Below are positions 46,340 to 53,994 of a stretch of 64,000 bases of DNA, piece after piece. Location: NCBI RefSeq assembly GCF_000621705.1, contig NZ_JHXO01000007.1, positions 248,001-312,000 of the forward strand, written 5' to 3'. The notes below the pieces were generated by a model. That model ran no database searches, was not told where the DNA came from, and worked only from the letters and a program-made list of their open reading frames with translations. Each line of letters begins with the position of its first letter. Within the stretch, counting starts at the first letter, position 1. A program made the translations under genes and the position numbers. The stretch is from Prolixibacter bellariivorans ATCC BAA-1284 (GTDB lineage: Bacteria; Bacteroidota; Bacteroidia; Bacteroidales; Prolixibacteraceae).

Positions 46340-46537
46340 TTATTTATTCATTCCGGGCAGAAGTCCGCTTTGCAAACGCTGTCCGCGTCCCTGTTCTCCA
46401 GTGCTTTTTCTTCTTTTTCCCATGCCCGTGCCGTAAGCCATTTTACTGGTATTGTCATCCGGTTTTCGGCAACGTCCCAGACCGCATCCGGTTTTAGCTC
46501 CTTCATTTTCGGGGCCTCTTCTATTTAGCCTTGACAT
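46340..46537 (-). CDS. Gly/Arg-rich small protein, DUF5320-like
   Basis: A 65-residue basic protein rich in Gly, Arg and Lys with two cysteines (TGCGLGRC). Its start (MSRLNRRGPENEGAKTGCG) resembles the small 'GPMTGRGxGxC' proteins (DUF5320) that accompany NifX/ORP genes in anaerobes. Position inside the leftward cluster supports it. It may be a metal-handling accessory, but that is inference. Confidence 0.65.
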   Translation of the reverse strand: MSRLNRRGPENEGAKTGCGLGRCRKPDDNTSKMAYGTGMGKRRKSTGEQGRGQRLQSGLLPGMNK

Positions 46538-46581
46538 GACTTTTAATTTTATTGATTTGACACACCCGCTTTACGAAGAAC

Positions 46582-47478
46582 TCAGCCACACAGTGTTTCT
46601 TCCACATTCATCTGGTTATTCTTTTTAGCAAAATCCTTATTGTACAACACCACCGTATCGTTATTCTCAATATTCAGTAATTCATTAATTACCTGACAGT
46701 GCCCGGACAGCAAGAAGAAAACGTCCTTTGTTTTCTCCTCCTGAAATTTCCAGAAATTATTATGCCCTTTAGCAATGACCAGATCTGCCTTCTGATAAAG
46801 TTCCTGAAACGTCGACCGCTTTTGCAGTTGCACCGGTATTTGAAAATTGGAGGGCATAGCTATCGTTTTGGCTACTTCATTCATCCCGGTTTCTTTTGTA
46901 TCTTCTTTGGTTACCTCATTTAAAATAGGACGCTCACGAACGATATAATACACGCCCGGGTGATTTATCCGCTCAATGAAAAGCTTGTCTGCAACAATTT
47001 CTCCGCAACTATTGCCGACATACAAAATGGTTTTGGCATTCCGAATTCGATTAAACAATTTTCCTGAATCGTCGATGGCCGGAATCATCCGTGAGTTGCC
47101 GACCATAAATTCCCGCAGGATATTTTCACTATATGCATTCGGAAAAATCCGGCCTCCGTTGAGCGCATACTGTAAAGCGCGCTGTACAGGACTTATCGAA
47201 AGAGAGATGTCGTTTCGAAATTCATCCGCTAATTGAAGCATCCGGGCATTCTGAAGGGATTTGTCCTTTTTGAGTTTCATCCCATTAGCACAGCGGGTTT
47301 CAATCGCATTATTGAGGAATTCAGGCAGAATGGGAGCTGTCTTTTGCGAATGTTCTGAACTGGCCATGTCACGAATCAGATCGAGTGTAATATCATTCAC
47401 CCTCTCATCATTCCGGCAAAGACCTTTCAAATAATATTCTGCTTGTTTTATCAGGCATGTAACGCATTCCGGGAACAT
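46582..47478 (-). CDS. DUF89/ARMT1-like protein
   Basis: The 298-residue protein starts with ECVTCLIKQ (Cys5, Cys8), typical of the archaeal/bacterial DUF89 group of metal-dependent phosphatases. YVGNSCGEIVADKLFIERI matches the family's DNAGEIVFDKLLIEEL segment, and VRERPILNEVTKEDTKETG and IAKGHNNFW match later motifs. In the first of these, the usual Asp-Asn-Ala reads Gly-Asn-Ser-Cys, so a metal ligand may be altered. Known relatives act on phosphorylated metabolites. Its promoter region carries two palindromes. Confidence 0.82.
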   Translation of the reverse strand: MFPECVTCLIKQAEYYLKGLCRNDERVNDITLDLIRDMASSEHSQKTAPILPEFLNNAIETRCANGMKLKKDKSLQNARMLQLADEFRNDISLSISPVQRALQYALNGGRIFPNAYSENILREFMVGNSRMIPAIDDSGKLFNRIRNAKTILYVGNSCGEIVADKLFIERINHPGVYYIVRERPILNEVTKEDTKETGMNEVAKTIAMPSNFQIPVQLQKRSTFQELYQKADLVIAKGHNNFWKFQEEKTKDVFFLLSGHCQVINELLNIENNDTVVLYNKDFAKKNNQMNVEETLCG

Positions 47479-47523
47479 ATGTATTTCTTTTTAAGATTCA
47501 CTTCACCCATGAAAATAGTATTC

Positions 47524-47560
47524 ACCTTTCAAAGGTAAGGAACAAGGTGAACATATGTTC
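47524..47560 (-). promoter_or_regulatory. Candidate regulated promoter with palindromes
   Basis: On the minus strand TACCTTTG (47530-47537) matches the -7 element. The -33 position is covered by the perfect palindrome GAACATATGTTC (47549-47560) instead of TTTG. A second palindrome ACCTTT-C-AAAGGT (47524-47536) overlaps the -7 box, and TTCACCTT/AAGGTGAA frames both. This suggests activator or repressor control of the DUF89 gene. Confidence 0.45.
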
Positions 47561-47681
47561 TTTTTAATAAGAAAAACATTTCAACATTTACATGCTGAAT
47601 GCAGAAAACTTAAGAAACAGTCAGGGATGTTATTCAATAATCAAAGGAAAGTGTATTGAAAAAATGATTCAGTAATTAGCA

Positions 47682-47873
47682 TTACTTTTCTGAGTCATCC
47701 TTATTTTGAATGAATTTGGAGAGATAAAGTTGATGGTGATAAGAACCTTCTTTCAACATACTTCTTCCACATTTCGGGCATTTAACATCACGGCAAGGGG
47801 TGCCACACTGATGGGGAATACGAACATCGCAAACAACGCAGATGCAGTTATCTGAATTTTCTTTCTTTTTCAT
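47682..47873 (-). CDS. Small zinc-ribbon protein
   Basis: A 63-residue protein with seven cysteines arranged as CICVVC, CGTPC and CPKCGRSM, a rubredoxin/zinc-ribbon type pattern. Similar small proteins accompany DUF134 and NifX-like genes. It overlaps the end of the DUF134 gene by 4 nt (ATGA), so the two are coupled. It probably binds zinc or iron. Confidence 0.8.
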   Translation of the reverse strand: MKKKENSDNCICVVCDVRIPHQCGTPCRDVKCPKCGRSMLKEGSYHHQLYLSKFIQNKDDSEK

Positions 47874-48274
47874 TGTTTTGCGTTTAATTCAATTAAATCA
47901 TCTGAGTGGCATTTCCTGCATCGTAAGATTGGCTTCATCGTAATCATTACTTCCTTGCACTCGTTACAACGATACCAGTAATCGTCCGAAACAAAATTAC
48001 CTCCCTGGATGAGAATGGCTTTCCCTTCGATAAAAGCAGTTGCCATATTCTTCCGGGCACTCTCGTAAATCCGGGTAATAGTTGGTCTGGATACGCCCAT
48101 CCGTTCGGCAGCCTCTTCCTGAATCAGGTTTTCATAGTCAATCAGCCGTATCGCTTCATATTCCTCGAACAGTAAAATAACCGGTTCGAGATTTTTCATA
48201 GGAACACCAAACGGCTTGAAACCTTCCATAGTGGGCGGCATAGCGACTTTTCGGTTTCGCTTTCGGTTAGCCAT
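47870..48274 (-). CDS. DUF134 (UPF0251) predicted DNA-binding protein
   Basis: The 134-residue protein has the DUF134 signature: KPFGVPMKNLEPVILLFEEYEAIRLIDYENLIQEEAAERMGVSRPTITR is one continuous sigma-70 region-4-like helix-turn-helix block at about 20-68. A C-terminal zinc ribbon (CNECK, CRKCHSDD) follows. It is likely the regulator of this metal-protein cluster and is its first gene. A regulated promoter before the DUF89 gene is a candidate target. Confidence 0.9.
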   Translation of the reverse strand: MANRKRNRKVAMPPTMEGFKPFGVPMKNLEPVILLFEEYEAIRLIDYENLIQEEAAERMGVSRPTITRIYESARKNMATAFIEGKAILIQGGNFVSDDYWYRCNECKEVMITMKPILRCRKCHSDDLIELNAKQ

Positions 48275-48336
48275 AATTTTACAGAATTTCGATAAATGTA
48301 GTAATTATGAACTTTCGTTCCGAATAAAACAGGAGA

Positions 48337-48370
48337 CAAAAAAAGTCTGCTGAACTTTCAACAGACTTTT
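48337..48370 (-). terminator. Terminator of tRNA-Thr
   Basis: On the minus strand AAAGTCTG pairs with CAGACTTT, with further TGAA/TTCA pairing inside, followed by a T-run. Confidence 0.85.
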
Positions 48371-48375
48371 ACCTG

Positions 48376-48448
48376 AGCCACTCATGGGACTCGAACCCAC
48401 GACCTGCTCATTACGAATGAGCTGCTCTACCAGCTGAGCTAAAGTGGC
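48376..48448 (-). tRNA. tRNA-Thr (anticodon CGT)
   Basis: A 73-nt cloverleaf on the minus strand: acceptor GCCACTT/GAGTGGC, D-arm GCTC/GAGC, anticodon stem GCTCA/TGAGC with loop TTCGTAA, T-arm GTGGG/CCCAT with TTCGAGT. Anticodon CGT reads ACG. It has its own promoter and terminator. Confidence 0.95.
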
Positions 48449-48461
48449 AATTTTCGGGTGG

Positions 48462-48491
48462 CAAATTTAGTAAAATTGGAATTCACTCCAA
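48462..48491 (-). promoter_or_regulatory. Promoter of tRNA-Thr
   Basis: On the minus strand TTG (48489-48491) is spaced 19 nt from TAAATTTG (48462-48469), the Bacteroidota consensus, 13 nt before the tRNA. Confidence 0.7.
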
Positions 48492-48518
48492 CACTCCCCT
48501 CCCCGAAAATCGAAGTTT

Positions 48519-49550
48519 TTAATCTTCCCAGTCAAGAATAATTTTACCACAATTTCCTTCTTCCATGATTTCAAACGCTTTCTGAAATTCGGTGTAATGG
48601 AAACGGTGCGTAATAACCGGCGAAATATCGAGTCCTGACAACAACATTTTTTCCATTTTGTACCAGGTCTCGTACATTTCTCTTCCGTAAATTCCTTTCA
48701 GGGTAATTCCTTTGAAAATAACTTTATCCCACTCGATTTGTGTCGTATCCGGCAAAATTCCCAATAAAGAGATTTTACTGCCATTATACATGTGCTTAAT
48801 CATTGAATCGAAAGCCACAGGCGAACCGGATACTTCCAGGCCAATGTCAAATCCCGAAACCATCCCGGCATCATGCATCGTCTTCTCCAAACTTTCCGTT
48901 CGCGGATCAATCACATTTGTTGCACCCATTTTCATGGCCAAATCACGTCGGTATGGACTCAATTCGGTTCCTATCACATTGCGCGCTCCTACAAATTTAC
49001 TGATGGCAATGGCCATACAACCAATTGGGCCACCCGCACCTGTAACCAAAACGTCCTCACCAATGAGGGGGAAAGAAAGAGTTGTGTGTGTCGCATTTCC
49101 CAGCGGGTCCATAATGGAAACAATCTCATCGGGAATCCGGGCATCAATCTTTAGTACGTTTTCGGAAGGTACAACCACATATTCGGCAAATCCACCATCG
49201 CGGTTAACACCAATCCCGACTGTATGATCACAGATGTGCTTACGCCCCCGACGACAATTACGGCAATAACCACAAGCAATATGACCTTCGACCGTTACCC
49301 GTTCGCCTATTTCGAAATGTGTTACTTCGTTTCCCTTATCGGCAACTACTCCGACATATTCATGTCCGATAGTCATGGGCGTCTTAATGGTTTTCTGTGC
49401 CCAGGCATCCCATTTATATATATGTAAATCGGTTCCACAGACTGCCGATTTTTTTATTTTGACCAGCACTTCATTTACTCCAACTTCCGGAATGGCAACA
49501 TCTTCGAGCCAAAGTCCTTTTTCTGGTTTACTCTTTCTTATTGCTTTCAT
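48519..49550 (-). CDS. tdh: L-threonine 3-dehydrogenase
   Basis: The 343-residue zinc-dependent medium-chain dehydrogenase oxidises threonine to 2-amino-3-ketobutyrate with NAD. Catalytic zinc ligands are Cys38, His63 and Glu64 (GHEYVG). The structural zinc cysteines are Cys93, Cys96, Cys99 and Cys107, and the Rossmann motif is VTGAGGPIGCMA. The N-terminus (CGTDLHIYKWDAW) matches E. coli Tdh closely. The partner kbl is not in the window. It lies next to tRNA-Thr, with its own upstream region. Confidence 0.94.
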   Translation of the reverse strand: MKAIRKSKPEKGLWLEDVAIPEVGVNEVLVKIKKSAVCGTDLHIYKWDAWAQKTIKTPMTIGHEYVGVVADKGNEVTHFEIGERVTVEGHIACGYCRNCRRGRKHICDHTVGIGVNRDGGFAEYVVVPSENVLKIDARIPDEIVSIMDPLGNATHTTLSFPLIGEDVLVTGAGGPIGCMAIAISKFVGARNVIGTELSPYRRDLAMKMGATNVIDPRTESLEKTMHDAGMVSGFDIGLEVSGSPVAFDSMIKHMYNGSKISLLGILPDTTQIEWDKVIFKGITLKGIYGREMYETWYKMEKMLLSGLDISPVITHRFHYTEFQKAFEIMEEGNCGKIILDWED

Positions 49551-50045
49551 GAATTTCTTCTTTTATCGGATGAATGATTTTAATTACTGTCAATCCGGAT
49601 AGATTTGCACAATCCATTCGCAGAAGCAAAAATGTCTCTTCCTTTTACAAAATAAGGCAATTTGCCGATCCAAATCGCTAATAAATGTCATCTATTGCAG
49701 GCCTCCATTCAGAAATATTTTGACTGCCATGCTTTAAATCATTCGCATTCAGGATGAATTAGTCTTATATAAAGAATATGCTGAAAAACATATTAATAAC
49801 AAATGTCATATTATTCACTGTTTATGTGAATGTTAGAGACATTTTGCTTCAATAAAGAATTAGTAATTGTTGTAACTACATTAACATTTTTAACAAAAAT
49901 TAATAATTAGTGCTAAATTAGCTAATGCTAAACCTGATGAGCATTTTGATTGAATCTGAAGGTTCAGACCTTTTACTAAAACCACAACATTTTCTGACCT
50001 AGCTATGCTAAACTAATGAAGCGGGAGTTTTCAACTTCCCGCTTT
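49551..50045. other. Gene-free region with repeats and a plus-strand terminator
   Basis: No gene is seen in these 495 nt. It contains three copies of TGCTAAA (49911, 49926, 50007). Two longer direct repeats begin TAGCTA(A)TGCTAAAC (49919 and 50000). A perfect hairpin TCTGAA-GG-TTCAGA (49955-49968) competes with an alternative AAGGT/ACCTT pairing (49959-49972). A terminator stem stands at the right end. A small plus-strand RNA is possible. Confidence 0.45.
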
Positions 50046-50048
50046 TTA
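50014..50048 (+). terminator. Terminator stem with plus-side T-run
   Basis: AAGCGGGA pairs with TTCCCGCTT, followed by TTTTTATTTT on the plus strand. It abuts the stop of the leftward MATE gene, so it may serve that gene, but the T-run lies on the other strand. Confidence 0.7.
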
Positions 50049-51383
50049 TTTTGCAATGTGTCTGATGTTGTATCGAATGCGGACATAAAAGAATATTCCG
50101 GCGGAAGCCAAACCGGCAAGAAACCCAATCCAGATTCCGGCAGGGCCGAACTTCAGGACGAATGCAAACAGGTAACTAACCGGTATTCCTATTAAAAGGT
50201 ACGAGATTCCGGCCATATACATGGGATATTTCACATCGGCCATTCCCCGCAGACATCCCAGTGAGACTACTTGTAATCCATCGAAAACCTGGAAAAAAGC
50301 AGCAACGACCAAAAGTATCGATGCCTGATGTATGACAGCTTTATCAGGAGTAAACACAACTGGAAGTATATTTCGGAACACGATAAATACAACGGCCGAC
50401 AGTCCCATAAAGAGTAAAACAAGATGCCGCGATGCTTCAATGGCCATTCTCATTTCCCTTAACCGGTGCGCGCCCATCCAATTGCTGACCCGAACGGTGG
50501 TAGCCATGGCAATACCGTTGGAAATCATAAATGTCATGGTTGCCATACCAAGCGCCACCTGGTGAGCAGCCAGCGGAACGGCTCCCAACCACCCCATCAT
50601 CACTCCGCCAAAGTTAAAAGCAATTATTTCGAGAACGAGCTGTACCCCAATTGGTAAACCTATCTTCAATAGCTCAGCCATTTTTTGTGTGCCAGACCGA
50701 ACCGATGGAAAGAATAAAAGGTATTTTCTGAAATTACCTCTGGAATAGAGAAGCAACGCCATCATAACCGGCATAGCAAAACGGGCAACTAATGTAGCAT
50801 AACCGGCCCCCAGAAGTCCTAACGCAGGCAATCCGCCTTTTCCGAATATCAAAAAGTAATTCAGAAAAATATTCAGTGCATTGGCCGTCAGGGTCACCAT
50901 CATAGCAATATGTGTATTGCCCAGACCTTCTGCAAATTGTTTCAATGTGAAGAATAAGAGAAAGGGCAGCATGGAAATGCTCAGAACCCTGAAGTAAGGA
51001 ATCGCTAAAGCAACTACCTCCTTCGGTTGTCCCATATATGGCATGAGATAAGAAACGCCCCAGGAAGCTGAAGTCAACACTATGGTGAAGGCAAAATTCA
51101 ACCACAAGCTGTTTTTAAAATATATCGCAACCTCGCGGAATTGATTTCGGCCAAATGCCTGCCCCACCAATGGTGTCAGTCCGAATGTAATCCCCATTCC
51201 CAGCATCATAACCAGGTAAAACAGATTGCTGGCAAACGATGCAGCTGCGAGTTCGGGCGTACCAACATGTCCAACCATTACCGAATCAGCCAGCTGCACC
51301 ACTACCTGTCCGGCCTGTGAAAGCATCAGCGGAAAAGCAAGATGTAATATATTATAATAATATGATCGATAATTCCGGAACAT
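50046..51383 (-). CDS. MATE-family multidrug efflux pump (NorM-like)
   Basis: The frame opens at 51494, but ATG 51383 (MFRNYRSYYYNIL) gives 445 residues, the normal length. It is supported by a minus-strand TACTTTTG at 51405-51412 and by the rpsF promoter lying in the longer version. Twelve membrane helices in two halves are visible. QLADSVMVGHVGTPELAAAS and GLTPLVGQAFGRNQ are MATE signatures. It exports cationic compounds in exchange for Na or H. It is divergent from rpsF. Confidence 0.93.
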   Translation of the reverse strand: MFRNYRSYYYNILHLAFPLMLSQAGQVVVQLADSVMVGHVGTPELAAASFASNLFYLVMMLGMGITFGLTPLVGQAFGRNQFREVAIYFKNSLWLNFAFTIVLTSASWGVSYLMPYMGQPKEVVALAIPYFRVLSISMLPFLLFFTLKQFAEGLGNTHIAMMVTLTANALNIFLNYFLIFGKGGLPALGLLGAGYATLVARFAMPVMMALLLYSRGNFRKYLLFFPSVRSGTQKMAELLKIGLPIGVQLVLEIIAFNFGGVMMGWLGAVPLAAHQVALGMATMTFMISNGIAMATTVRVSNWMGAHRLREMRMAIEASRHLVLLFMGLSAVVFIVFRNILPVVFTPDKAVIHQASILLVVAAFFQVFDGLQVVSLGCLRGMADVKYPMYMAGISYLLIGIPVSYLFAFVLKFGPAGIWIGFLAGLASAGIFFYVRIRYNIRHIAK

Positions 51384-51483
51384 GCGGCTCTTTGTTTTCG
51401 GCGTCAAAAGTACGACACTTTGCCGAATAAAACTGAGCTGTTTCAGTTGGCTTAATATTGAAGCAAATTCGGCTATTACAATC

Positions 51484-51514
51484 TTTGAATTCATACAAAT
51501 AGTTCCTATATTTG
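51484..51514 (+). promoter_or_regulatory. Promoter of rpsF-rpsR-rplI
   Basis: TTTG (51484-51487), 19 nt, then TATATTTG (51507-51514): a full Bacteroidota consensus promoter about 40 nt before the rpsF start. Confidence 0.8.
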
Positions 51515-51555
51515 CGCGGTTTTAAAACAATTATTATTAATAAAACTGAAACAGT

Positions 51556-51909
51556 ATGTTGAATCAGTATGAAACCGTTTTCATTGCAACTCCCGTTTTA
51601 TCTGAAGCCCAGATAAAGGAAGCGGTTGACAAGTTCAGAGAGCTGATTACCGGCAACAAAGGTGAATTGCTCCACGAAGAACACTGGGGATTAAAAAAAC
51701 TGGCTTACCCCATTCAGAAAAAATCGACTGGGTTCTATCACCTTTTCGAATTTAAAGCAGATCCGGCTTTTATTAACAAGCTCGAAACTGAGTTTCGTCG
51801 CGACGAGCGTGTCATCCGTTTCCAAACTGTGAAACTGGAGAAATATGCAGCTGAGTACAGCGAGAAAAGAAGAAACAAAGTAAAAGCTAAAAAAGAGAAG
51901 GAGAACTAA
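51556..51909 (+). CDS. rpsF: 30S ribosomal protein bS6
   Basis: The 117-residue protein starts [19 protein letters not shown] and contains [23 protein letters not shown], the bS6 hallmark, with a basic C-terminal tail ([14 protein letters not shown]). It sits on the 30S platform bound to bS18. It heads the three-gene operon. Confidence 0.97.
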   Translation: MLNQYETVFIATPVLSEAQIKEAVDKFRELITGNKGELLHEEHWGLKKLAYPIQKKSTGFYHLFEFKADPAFINKLETEFRRDERVIRFQTVKLEKYAAEYSEKRRNKVKAKKEKEN

Positions 51910-51912
51910 ATC

Positions 51913-52182
51913 ATGGCAGGTAATACAAGCGAAATCAGGTATCTGACCCCGCCGTCAGTCGAAATCAAAAAGAAAAAATACTGCCGTTTTAAAAAGAACG
52001 GAATTAAGTATGTTGATTACAAGGATCCGGAATTCCTGAAGAAATTCCTGAACGAACAGGGTAAAATTCTTCCCCGTCGAATTACCGGAACTTCGTTGAA
52101 ATACCAGCGTAAAGTAGCGCAGGCCGTAAAAAGAGCCCGTCAGATTGCTTTGCTGCCTTATGTAACCGATTTGTTGAAATAA
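51913..52182 (+). CDS. rpsR: 30S ribosomal protein bS18
   Basis: The 89-residue protein carries [18 protein letters not shown] and [29 protein letters not shown], the bS18 signature, over about residues 20-85. It binds bS6 on the 30S platform. It starts 3 nt after rpsF, and an AAGGAG overlapping the rpsF end may serve as its SD. Confidence 0.97.
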   Translation: MAGNTSEIRYLTPPSVEIKKKKYCRFKKNGIKYVDYKDPEFLKKFLNEQGKILPRRITGTSLKYQRKVAQAVKRARQIALLPYVTDLLK

Positions 52183-52196
52183 AAAAGGAGGAGGTA
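52183..52196 (+). promoter_or_regulatory. Strong Shine-Dalgarno of rplI
   Basis: AAAAGGAGGAGGTA lies 5-6 nt before the rplI ATG, directly after the rpsR stop. It is far stronger than the other start regions in the window, most of which have no SD. Confidence 0.75.
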
Positions 52197-52201
52197 AGAC
52201 T

Positions 52202-52648
52202 ATGGAAATCATTCTGATTCAAGACGTACCCCGCCTGGGTAGTAAAGATGACATTGTAGAAGTAAAGGACGGTTATGCACGTAACTTCCTCATTCCGCAA
52301 AGACAGGCTGTTGTGGCCACCGAATCGGCTAAAAAAGTACTAAGCGAAAACCAACGTCAACGTGCTCATAAAGAAGCGAAGTTGAAAGAGGAAGCTCAGG
52401 CAGTTGCAGCTAAACTCGAAGGCTTGAAAATCAGTATTGGTGCAAAAACCAGTACGACCGGAAAAATCTTCGGTTCAGTTAATAATATTCAGATTGCTGA
52501 AGCTCTGAAAGAAAATGGCTTCGACATCGATCGCAAACAGATTACCATTAAACAGGATGCCATTAAAGAGGTTGGTAAACATATTGCGAAAATTAAACTG
52601 CACCGTGAAGTATACTTTGAACTTGAATTCGAAGTTGTTTCCGAGTAA
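52202..52648 (+). CDS. rplI: 50S ribosomal protein bL9
   Basis: The 148-residue protein has the bL9 N-domain (MEIILIQDVPRLGSKDDIVEV, then GYARNFLIPQRQA), a central connecting helix (about 41-78) and the C-domain (about 79-148, GKIFGSVNNIQIAEAL). It binds 23S rRNA near the L1 stalk. It closes the rpsF operon and is followed by a terminator. Confidence 0.97.
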   Translation: MEIILIQDVPRLGSKDDIVEVKDGYARNFLIPQRQAVVATESAKKVLSENQRQRAHKEAKLKEEAQAVAAKLEGLKISIGAKTSTTGKIFGSVNNIQIAEALKENGFDIDRKQITIKQDAIKEVGKHIAKIKLHREVYFELEFEVVSE

Positions 52649-52717
52649 GGTTATATAACTTATAAAACATTATTATTGATTAAATTCTTTCCGACATTAC
52701 ATTTTTTCAAACAATAT

Positions 52718-52747
52718 AAAAGCCGTCAATTTTTGACGGCTTTTTTC
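52718..52747. terminator. Terminator after rplI
   Basis: AAAAGCCGTCAA/TTGACGGCTTTT is a perfect stem with T-run on the plus side, between the convergent rplI and ridA genes; the A-run on the left allows use on both strands. Confidence 0.9.
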
Positions 52748-52799
52748 ATCTGATTAAAATTTTGGTCTTCTGAAATACGTCACTACCGATTAAGTTTCT

Positions 52800-53177
52800 C
52801 TACGATTTTACGGCAATGGTTTCAATTTCGACTAATACACCCAGCGGCAATTCTTTTACCGCAAAAGCTGCTCTTGCCGGTGGATTCGTTTCATAATACC
52901 TCCCGTAAACCTCATTCATGTCCTTAAAATTGACCATATCTGTCAAAAAGCAAGTGGACTTCACTACCTCATCAAAACCAAAACCAGCGGCTTTTAAAAT
53001 GGCTTCAATGTTTTTCATTACCTGCTCGGCTTGTGCAGTAATGCCTTCGGGTATTTCCTTTGTTAAAGGATTAAGCGGTATTTGCCCGGAAATATAGAGC
53101 GTTCCGTTCACTTCAATAGCCTGGCTATAGGGCCCGATTGCTGCAGGGGCATCCGGAGTTGATATAATTTTCTTCAT
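52800..53177 (-). CDS. RidA-family enamine/imine deaminase
   Basis: The 125-residue protein has the RidA pattern: APAAIGPYSQAIEVNGTLYISGQIPL at the N-terminal strand, STCFLTDMVNFKDMNEVY, and PPARAAFAVKELPLGVLVEIE with the substrate-binding Arg and Glu. As a trimer it hydrolyses reactive 2-aminoacrylate-type intermediates in the cytoplasm. It is a single gene converging on rplI. Confidence 0.95.
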   Translation of the reverse strand: MKKIISTPDAPAAIGPYSQAIEVNGTLYISGQIPLNPLTKEIPEGITAQAEQVMKNIEAILKAAGFGFDEVVKSTCFLTDMVNFKDMNEVYGRYYETNPPARAAFAVKELPLGVLVEIETIAVKS

Positions 53178-53313
53178 ATAATTTGATTGAATTTATCTTT
53201 TGTCATGTAAATATAACACAAGAAAAGCATGGAAACTCCCTGCAGAAAAGATTCTGTTCAATGATTTCAGATAACGATTTTGTAGAAAAAAGAAAGGAAA
53301 TTTAATGACGAAA

Positions 53314-53413
53314 GAATCCACGACAAGATTGAAGTCAGTTTAAAACCAAATGATCTTTTAAAACCCAAATACAAAAAACCAATCTTAAAACCGAAAACGA
53401 CTGTCGTGGATTC
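53314..53413. repeat. Large inverted repeat enclosing a leader-element copy
   Basis: GAATCCACGACA (53314-53325) and TGTCGTGGATTC (53402-53413) are perfectly complementary over 12 nt, and AGTC-GTTT / AAACGACT can extend the pairing. The 76-nt interior contains TTTTAAAACCCAAA and AAACCAATCTTAAAA, which recur before the curlin genes. Confidence 0.65.
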
Positions 53414-53654
53414 AATTGCAATATTGGCAAACCCTGATGAGAAAAACAACAGTTTTGGCTCAAATTCTCTACCCTATTGATGTTATTTACTTAATTAAAA
53501 ATCGATCAAAATGACCTTCACCATTCCCTTCAACGTATGTTTTTTTAAAATATTTTGTAAAAATCAACTTTTTTTTACGCCCTTCAAGTTGTTGATTTTA
53601 TTGGGTTATAGCCTATCTACACCTATTCGATAACGATTTTTTTATAAAATTTCT

Positions 53655-53695
53655 TGTCAAAGATCTTGACACGTAAGGTTAGACTTTCGTAACTT
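53655..53695 (+). promoter_or_regulatory. Candidate curli-locus promoter A with palindrome
   Basis: TGTCAA-N5-TTGACA (53655-53671) is a perfect inverted repeat. TTGACA is followed at 18 nt by TAACTT (53690-53695), with GACTTTCG in the spacer. Nearly the same spacer and TAACTT occur before the second curlin-like gene. Confidence 0.45.
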
Positions 53696-53739
53696 GGCAT
53701 TACCAAATACAAAACAAAAACCAATTTTAAAACCAGGTT

Positions 53740-53994
53740 ATGACAAAGCATCTAACGGTGCTGGTTCCTGAATTCTTGGTCAACACTTCCTCCTTCCCCC
53801 AGGAAATTGCCCAGTATGGAAACCAGTTTAAAAGTGAAGGTTTCGAGGGTCCACCCTCCGATCATGTTTATGGTGGGAAAAACAATCCAGTCACATTCGA
53901 GAGTACAATTGAAGCTATTGAGTACGTCGTATTTAACAGCCTCACTCGACTAATGAACTCAACTACTTCTTTAATTAAAAAATTAATAAGTTAA
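53740..53994 (+). CDS. Small hypothetical protein at the head of the curli locus
   Basis: An 84-residue protein without signal peptide or known motif. It has a promoter candidate and a leader element of the same kind as the curlin gene 136 nt downstream. The sequence SFPQEIAQYGNQFKSEGFEG and a helical C-terminus are the only features. It may be a cytoplasmic regulator, a decayed subunit or spurious; a real gene is slightly favoured. Confidence 0.45.
   Translation: MTKHLTVLVPEFLVNTSSFPQEIAQYGNQFKSEGFEGPPSDHVYGGKNNPVTFESTIEAIEYVVFNSLTRLMNSTTSLIKKLIS

Larger units (their letters stand above)
53178..53739 (+). other. Gene-free region upstream of the curli locus
   Basis: No convincing gene in 562 nt. 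It contains a large hairpin (53314-53413) enclosing a copy of the curlin leader element, then an operator-like palindrome and promoter at 53655-53695. Confidence 0.6.

Noticed and set aside
45533-48274. Nitrogen-fixation gene cluster
   Set aside because: Only a NifX-like fold and accessory proteins are present; there are no nifHDK, nifB radical-SAM or nifEN genes, so nitrogen fixation is not supported.
48376-49550. T-box or tRNA-linked control of threonine dehydrogenase
   Set aside because: tRNA-Thr and tdh are adjacent, but the tRNA has its own promoter and terminator and lies downstream of tdh on the same strand. No T-box elements are seen in the tdh leader.
53314-53413. Integron attC site or transposon end
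   Set aside because: The hairpin lacks the RYYYAAC and GTTRRRY core sites, there is no integrase or transposase near, and no target-site duplication could be identified.
53267-53449. 60-codon minus-strand frame
   Set aside because: It covers the large inverted repeat and a leader-element copy, which explain the sequence better. The protein is low complexity (F/L/S-rich) with no start context.
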